This document shows positions 58,690-64,000 of a DNA stretch of 64,000 bases, piece by piece. The translations under genes were made by a program, and so were the position numbers. The DNA is taken from contig VZQC01013712.1 of the NCBI GenBank assembly GCA_009823505.1, forward strand, positions 888,727 to 952,726. Reading direction: 5' to 3'. Numbering within the stretch: position 1 is the first letter of the stretch; each line of letters starts with the position of its first letter. This stretch comes from Rhizomys pruinosus. Taxonomy: Eukaryota; Chordata; Mammalia; Rodentia; Spalacidae. The notes beneath the pieces are model-generated. The model was given only the letters and a program-made list of their open reading frames with translations. It was not told where the DNA came from and did no database searches.

Positions 58690-59235
58690 AGTAGGATCGA
58701 AAGGTTATTCCTGGACAAACTGTCAGCCCATGAAAGGAAACAGCCAGAATAGAATTGACCAGAGTCCAAGTCACAGCTCCAGAGAGAGTGGACTGTTTCC
58801 TCTTCATCCCACCTGTGCCCCTTTTCTAAGCCTGAGGAACCCTGCGGAAGGGGGGCGTGGTAGTATGTAAGGGCTACGATTGGGGTTGAATGTGAAACTA
58901 CAGCAATGTAGTTCTGGACACTCATTGATCACTTGATTGAACAAACAACCTGTCACCCCCCACTGGATGGTGGGGCTTGTAGTGTGTTGGGCACAACAGC
59001 CTGCAGATAGGTTTTGCATGAAGGATGCTTGTACTCAGGTATCACTTATAGCTAAAAATGAAAAAAAAAAACTGAGAGAAAGATGCAGGACAGTTATGGC
59101 GGAAGCATGATCTGGGATGGGTCGGGGGGGGGAGGGAAAGGGAAATAAGCCTGAACAGAATTGGAAAAAATGTATGAAATGCACAAAGCATCAATAAAAA
59201 TTAATTTAAAAAATTTATTATATATAAATAAATAA

Positions 59236-59268
<33 letters not shown>
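58690..59268 (+). mobile_element. L1-tailed repeat, copy d
   Basis: Plus orientation, starting at GTAGGATCGAAAGG, a point inside the body of copies b and c. It runs through 'ccagagagagtggactg' and 'aaggatgcttgtactc' to the L1-type 3' end ('gagaaagatgcaggacag', G-rich tract, 'catcaataaaaatt') and an A-run of about 30. Its left edge coincides with the end of the duplicated block, not with an insertion site. Confidence 0.75.
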
Positions 59269-59269
<1 letters not shown>

Positions 59270-59272
<3 letters not shown>

Positions 59273-60237
59273 TCCTGGATAAGGAATGTTTAACAGGAAA
59301 ATGGTGAAAAATAAATAACATATTGTTTGTAATGTTTAGGGAGAAAACTGAGAATTCAATTAGCTAAATCCAACAATTTTCAATTCAAAGCATATTCAAT
59401 TAGCTGAATTGTGCTTGTGAGGCAGGCAGCATATTGCACTAAACGTTGCCCATGTTAATGATTTCCAGGTTGTTGTTCCTGTTCATACTGTCACTTTCCT
59501 TCTTTGAAAATTGTGTTGGAACAGTTTTTCTATTTTATTTTTTAGTCTTTTCTTTAAGACTCCTTTGAATGTACTTTTGAAGACTACTTAATGCTAATGT
59601 ATCTTCTCCTAAATAGTTTCTAATTTTGTACTGGGAATTAGGAATTTGGAATAGTGTGTTGATATGTTAAGGCATTCAGATTAAAAAAATAAAGAAGAAA
59701 GTAGGTCCATTTTGCAAAGCTATCTTTTAGCAATTTTTAAATTATTCGGAGATAAACATTAATATCCTTAATTTACCATTTACCTGTCAATAAATACTGT
59801 TGCCTTTTAATTTACTTGAGTGAAAAGTTGCCACAAACTTCAACTATCTGTCTTCAAAAGTTAACATCTCTTCTCAAATCAATAGTACATACAATAATCT
59901 GGTTAGCATTTTAATTTCCAGTTTCTTGGCTTTCCTGTTCTTAAGTATCTTGGGTGGCATTTTGAATGATCATTAAGAAGCAAGAGTATGTTGTCAAAAA
60001 GAAAAAGGGAGGAACATGTTGAAATGCAGTGCACTAAGTGGGAGAAATAGGAAACAACAGAACAAGGCAATGACTTGAATATTGCAGTAAAACTTTCAAA
60101 TTGATTTTTATTTTTAGATCTATATTTATTGTTGGAAACAATAACACGTTCATCGTAGGGTATTTTAGAAATTAGATTGGTTAGAAACATTTTGTTATGA
60201 TCACAGGTTTTCCTCAAAGTCAAATGAATCTCTTTCT
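59270..60237. other. Unique AT-rich DNA
   Basis: No gene or repeat recognised. Confidence 0.4.
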
Positions 60238-60268
<31 letters not shown>

Positions 60269-60408
60269 CGTCTTTTTGAGACAGGGTCTCCCTTTAGTCC
60301 CAGCTGGCCTGGAACTCACTTTGTAAACCAGGTTGACCCTGAACTCACAGAGATCCACCTGCCTCTGCCTCACAAATGCTGGTATTAAAGGCCTGTGCAC
60401 CACGGCTC
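60238..60408 (-). mobile_element. B1 SINE
   Basis: Reverse B1 with T-run at 60239-60268 and GAGACAGGGTCTCCCTTTAG core. Confidence 0.93.
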
Positions 60409-60469
60409 TTCTCTTTTTCCTATATGCCCCTCTTTGATAAATAAATACTGCTTTGCTTCTTAGAAAGAA

Positions 60470-60680
60470 AATTAATTTGGAGTTGGATTAGATTCCAAAT
60501 TCTGTCATTTTCTGAATATTATTGTTTCAGTCACTTCTATAGGCCTTGATTTTCTTTCTGAGAAGTTCTCAGAAAAAAAATAATTTGGAGCTGGATTGGG
60601 TTCCAATTTTGGTCATTTTCTGTATATTATCACTGTTCTAATAATTTCTAATGGCCTTGATTTCTGTTCATGTAAAATAA
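60470..60680 (+). repeat. 108-bp tandem duplication, MIR-like
   Basis: 60473-60557 and 60581-60668 share 'taatttggagntggatt', 'tcattttctgnatattat' and 'ggccttgatt' at an offset of 108. The 3' part 'ttgatttctgttcatgtaaaataagg' resembles MIR ('tcagtttcctcatctgtaaaatggg'). Confidence 0.75.
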
Positions 60681-60693
60681 GGCTAGTATATGG

Positions 60694-60900
60694 GCTGAAG
60701 AAATGACTCAGTGATTAAGAGCACTGGTTGCTCTTGCAGAGGACCTGAGTCCAATTCCCAGCACCCACATGGTGGCTAACAACCATCTGTAAGTCCAGTT
60801 CCAGGAGATCCAACATCTTCTTCTGACCTCCAAAGACATATATTGTATGACAGTGAACCTAAACAGATTCAAGCAATACACTCATATGCACCAAAAAACC
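60694..60900 (+). mobile_element. B2 SINE
   Basis: Head GGGCTGAAGAAATGACTCAG, 'gaggacctgagtccaattcc', 'ggtggctaacaaccatctg', A-rich end. Confidence 0.88.
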
Positions 60901-61850
60901 AAGGCTAATCTCTATGAATATTAAAAAAGAAAATTAACATAACTGTATTAAATATGAAAAGCATATGCATAGCTCTTGAAAAATCATAGGCACATAATAC
61001 ATTATATTTTAGTCCCACTATGTTTAAAAATCAAAAGCACAGAAAAAAATGATCTAAGCAGAACTTCTAATTTGTCTTACTGAATTCCATCTTTTAAAAA
61101 AATGCAGGATTTCCCAAGTATCTTCTTGATTTTGATAATAATGATGGTTCAAAAGCAATTAAATTTTCACTAGTATGTGGAATACCCAGGCTCTGAGGCA
61201 TTGCTCAGTCCTATTCATCGGTTAGTTTTGGGGGGACTGAACTTATTGGAAGAAGTTAACCTTCAGACAGAAGCCTAACTTCTTTATTTAAGGTTAAGGG
61301 ATAGCTGTGTATACTTATAGAAAAGGCTCCAAATGATTGCATTCAAAATTTGGATAAACTTTTCTCTGCATGTTGACATTTTCGTTTCCAATAGTCGTTG
61401 ATATTTTAAAATATTTAGGCACAGTCCATAGGCCATTTTCTGGCAAAAACAAGGCAAGGCTCCAATAGAACCTGGGTGTTGCCATATGTGAACATTAATA
61501 TGTTAACTTTCTTCCTAGGTTTTTTTAGAATACTTCACAGAAACAACAAATTTATATCCACCTCATCTGTTTCACTTCAGAAATGAGGTTCTCAGGGTTA
61601 AATAATATCCTTTCTTTCTAACTATAAAACACATTTTAAATATTTCATATGTTCAAGATTGTCTTTTAGGATACCTGTGGAAGCTCTGCCTGAATTAAGG
61701 GAGATGTCAAATTTCTACTATGATTATAATTTTATTACTGATATGGGGAAAGAATTATTATAAAACATAATGAAATATAAGTCTCCTTATACTGTAACCC
61801 AGGTATACACATTTGGAACTTACATATCCACCAAGATTTTAAACATAAAT
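60901..61850. other. Unique AT-rich DNA
   Basis: No gene or repeat recognised. Confidence 0.4.
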
Positions 61851-61851
61851 A

Positions 61852-62070
61852 TGTGTTCAAAGCAAGCAAATGTGTTCAAAGCAAGCAAATGCCAGGCGTT
61901 GTGGCGCACGCCTTTAATCCTAGCATTCGGGAGGCAGAGGCAGGCAGATCTTTGTGAGTTCAAGGTCAGCCTGGTCTACAGAGTGAGTTCCAGGACAGCT
62001 GGGGCTACAGGGAGACCCTGTCTCGAAAAGACAAAAAAAAAAAAAAAAAAACAAAAAAAAGCAAGCAAAT
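61852..62070 (+). mobile_element. B1 SINE beside a 19-bp direct repeat
   Basis: B1 at 61891-62060. The target duplication AGCAAGCAAAT flanks it. The left flank itself is a 19-bp unit TGTGTTCAAAGCAAGCAAA repeated twice (61852-61889). Confidence 0.92.
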
Positions 62071-62221
62071 GAAGGTTGTAAACATAATAAGTAGAAACAT
62101 AAAGAGATTCATCATGGGGGGGGGCTATCAGTATTTCCCCTTTATCTAAGGAATTGAGATTTTTCTTCTCTGAGAAGAATACTGTAGGGCTTAATGAGAC
62201 GTGAGAAACTGGTCTGTCCCT

Positions 62222-62580
62222 AAGCTTCACTGTCAACTTGACTGGATTTAGAATCCCCTAAGAAACATGCCTCTGGACATATCTGAGGGCACTTTTACAA
62301 AAGTTTAAAGAGAAAGAACACCCACAAACACCTTGAATGTAAGTGGCCACATTTCCTTCGCAGTTGTCTCTTACTTAATTCAAAAGAGAAAGCCAGCCGA
62401 ATGCTAGCATTTTTCTCTCTTCTTCTTGCCCACAGATACAGCAATATGATGAGCTGCTTCCTACCCTTGTGGCCATACCTTCCCCAGCATGATGGACTAT
62501 ACCCTTTATTAAACCATAAGTGAAAATAAACCGTTCCTTTTCTCAGGTTGTTTTTCTTGGGTATTTTGCTAAAACAAAAA
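62222..62580 (+). mobile_element. Rodent interspersed repeat, URR1-like (name uncertain)
   Basis: Starts CTTCACTGTCAACTTGACTGG and has 'ccttccccagcatgatgg', 'taaaccataagtgaaaataa' and 'ctcaggttgtttttcttggg', the order of a common rodent repeat. Confidence 0.55.
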
Positions 62581-63404
62581 GAAATGTACAAAAAGTAATT
62601 TTGTACAGCCCTTATAGGAAACAAAAGCTGTAACCAGGAAACCTAAGAGAGCAGAGTGGTCTAAATAATTTTGATGAAGTGTCTTTGAATTTGATCTTAC
62701 TGGATAACTAGAATTTTACTATGTGAAAGTCAATTTTAAGTCCTAATTTGGGTGTTTGATTGTAAAATTGTCAGAATCTACTGAAATTCCTACAGGATAA
62801 TCATAGTTGCTTGTTAGACAATTATTGCCTTCTACAATGTATTTGTCTGTGCAAATTAACAATATGTTAATTAAAATACTTTGATCAGCTTAAAGAGAAT
62901 AAACTATCCACTCTCAGAAAATTAATGTAGATATTGTTGTAAATTCCGGAATGAAAATATTAGCCAAGAATGATATTCTCAAGGAATTGATAATTCAGCT
63001 CTTCTTTGTCACATACATTTAGCAATTTGGTTTACCAGCTTTTTTCTTTTTGCTGAATTGTATTATAACAATATCTCAAAATCACAGTACTTAAAAATGG
63101 CTTACATTTGAACAAGGTATCACACTCATCTGCATGAAGCTTGAGGTCCCTACCCTTATTGACACCCTTCTAACAGGGTTGCTCCATGTAATACTTTCTA
63201 ATTTCAACCTAATATTATTGACTTTGGAGCTGTAGAAACTGTTTAATGAGACTGAGTCTCAAAATACTCATCTGATAAAGGGTTAAATCATTTACCCTAT
63301 AATGTTAAACATAATTTCTTACTGTATATAAATATGAATCCTTATATTTACATACAACTTTGATAAGTCTCCACTTATCAAAGAAGCTTCTTTTGCAACA
63401 GAGA
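62581..63404. other. Unique AT-rich DNA
   Basis: No gene or repeat recognised. Confidence 0.4.
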
Positions 63405-64000
63405 CTTAAAGAGTTCCACAGTTAGTCACACACAGAGAATAAATGTGAGTGAAATGACCAGCCTTAAGTGACACAATGGAATCTCTACACCTTAGACTCA
63501 GGAATATAGTGGAACATGGGTTGGAGAGCATACTCTCATCTCTCACTAGTGAACGTTCGTCATGCAACAGAGGGCAATGAACAGAGAAGTCCACAACTTG
63601 CCAGTGTAGAGAATAAGATACTGTAGAGTGTGTGTCACTGGATAGGAGACTCCTATACTATACCTCACTCACTTAGGGCTCAGAGATCATTGTGAGAAAG
63701 AGGACAGAAAGATTGTAAGAGCCAGGAGTAGTGGATGACTACAAAGAAACAGAGTTCTGTGGGTTTCTGGGAACTTGCACATTTGAGCTTGCAGCAATAG
63801 TGACAATACTGATAAGTCACACATAATTTCAAACCAGACAAAACCCCTGTATAGAACTGAAGAAATGGGCAATAGACCCCAACCTTAGCAGAGGAGCTAT
63901 TGACAGCTCATCACTGCTGGGCGAGGGAGAATTGATTTTCTTTAAGGGAGTGACACTAGATAGGATGACCAAACTCTAGTGAATGATCTCACACCTAGGG
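63405..64000 (+). mobile_element. Lx-type L1 3' UTR, runs off the window
   Basis: Closely parallels the Lx copy at 13380: 'gggctcagagatcattg', 'agattgtaagagccagg', 'gcagcaatagtgacaat', 'gaggagctattgacagctc', 'gggcgagggagaattgat'. Cut by the window end. Confidence 0.78.

Noticed and set aside
59903..60403. 166-aa minus-strand frame with a lysine run
   Set aside because: The first third is B1 and its A-tail. The rest is unique sequence by chance free of stops, with no recognisable domain.
59270..64000. Search for the 3' end of IL1RAPL2, the expected upstream neighbour of NRK
   Set aside because: No coding sequence resembling it was seen on the minus strand; it probably lies beyond the window.

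Overview
This looks like a stretch of a rodent X chromosome. The SINE set (B1, B2, B3-like, one ID element) and the Lx-type L1 3' ends point to a muroid. The B2 and L1 3' UTR variants look more cricetid (hamster, deer mouse or vole) than Mus or Rattus; that species call is an inference. Only one true protein-coding exon was recognised: a 57-nt first coding exon on the minus strand (3014-3070) that matches the N-terminus of NRK, the X-linked Nik-related kinase. It ends at a perfect GTAAGT donor. A GC-rich stretch with stacked GC boxes lies just upstream (about 3071-3680) and is the likely promoter. Positions 1-3013 are therefore Nrk intron 1, and everything above about 3.7 kb is upstream intergenic DNA.

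Layout: 1-3.7 kb, start of Nrk. 3.7-25 kb, AT-rich intergenic DNA with B1/B2/B3 SINEs, Lx 3' ends, ancient MIR/L2/hAT relics, several microsatellites, AT palindromes, and two copies of an unrecognised 'L1-tailed' repeat (16.5 kb and 18.3 kb). 25.2-33.8 kb, one long plus-strand L1. It is interrupted by a 5'-truncated processed pseudogene of ACTR8 (ARP8), by a third L1-tailed repeat, and by a minus-strand L1 3' fragment. 33.8-40.1 kb, unique DNA plus SINEs and a 217-bp assembly gap. 40.1-58.7 kb, minus-strand L1 material and its flank present twice. The second copy (50.4-58.7 kb) carries patches dense in single-base indels, and a single N at 49349 joins two non-identical L1 ends. This looks more like a false duplication from error-rich long reads than real biology. 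58.7-59.3 kb, a fourth L1-tailed repeat. 59.3-64 kb, intergenic DNA with SINEs and an Lx 3' end that runs off the window.

No RNA gene, CRISPR array, operon or novel enzymatic system was seen. The most noteworthy items are the Nrk exon and promoter, the ACTR8 pseudogene nested in an L1, the small family of L1-tailed repeats (one copy with a textbook twin-priming inversion and target duplication), and the probable misassembly. Most other open reading frames are by-products of repeats.
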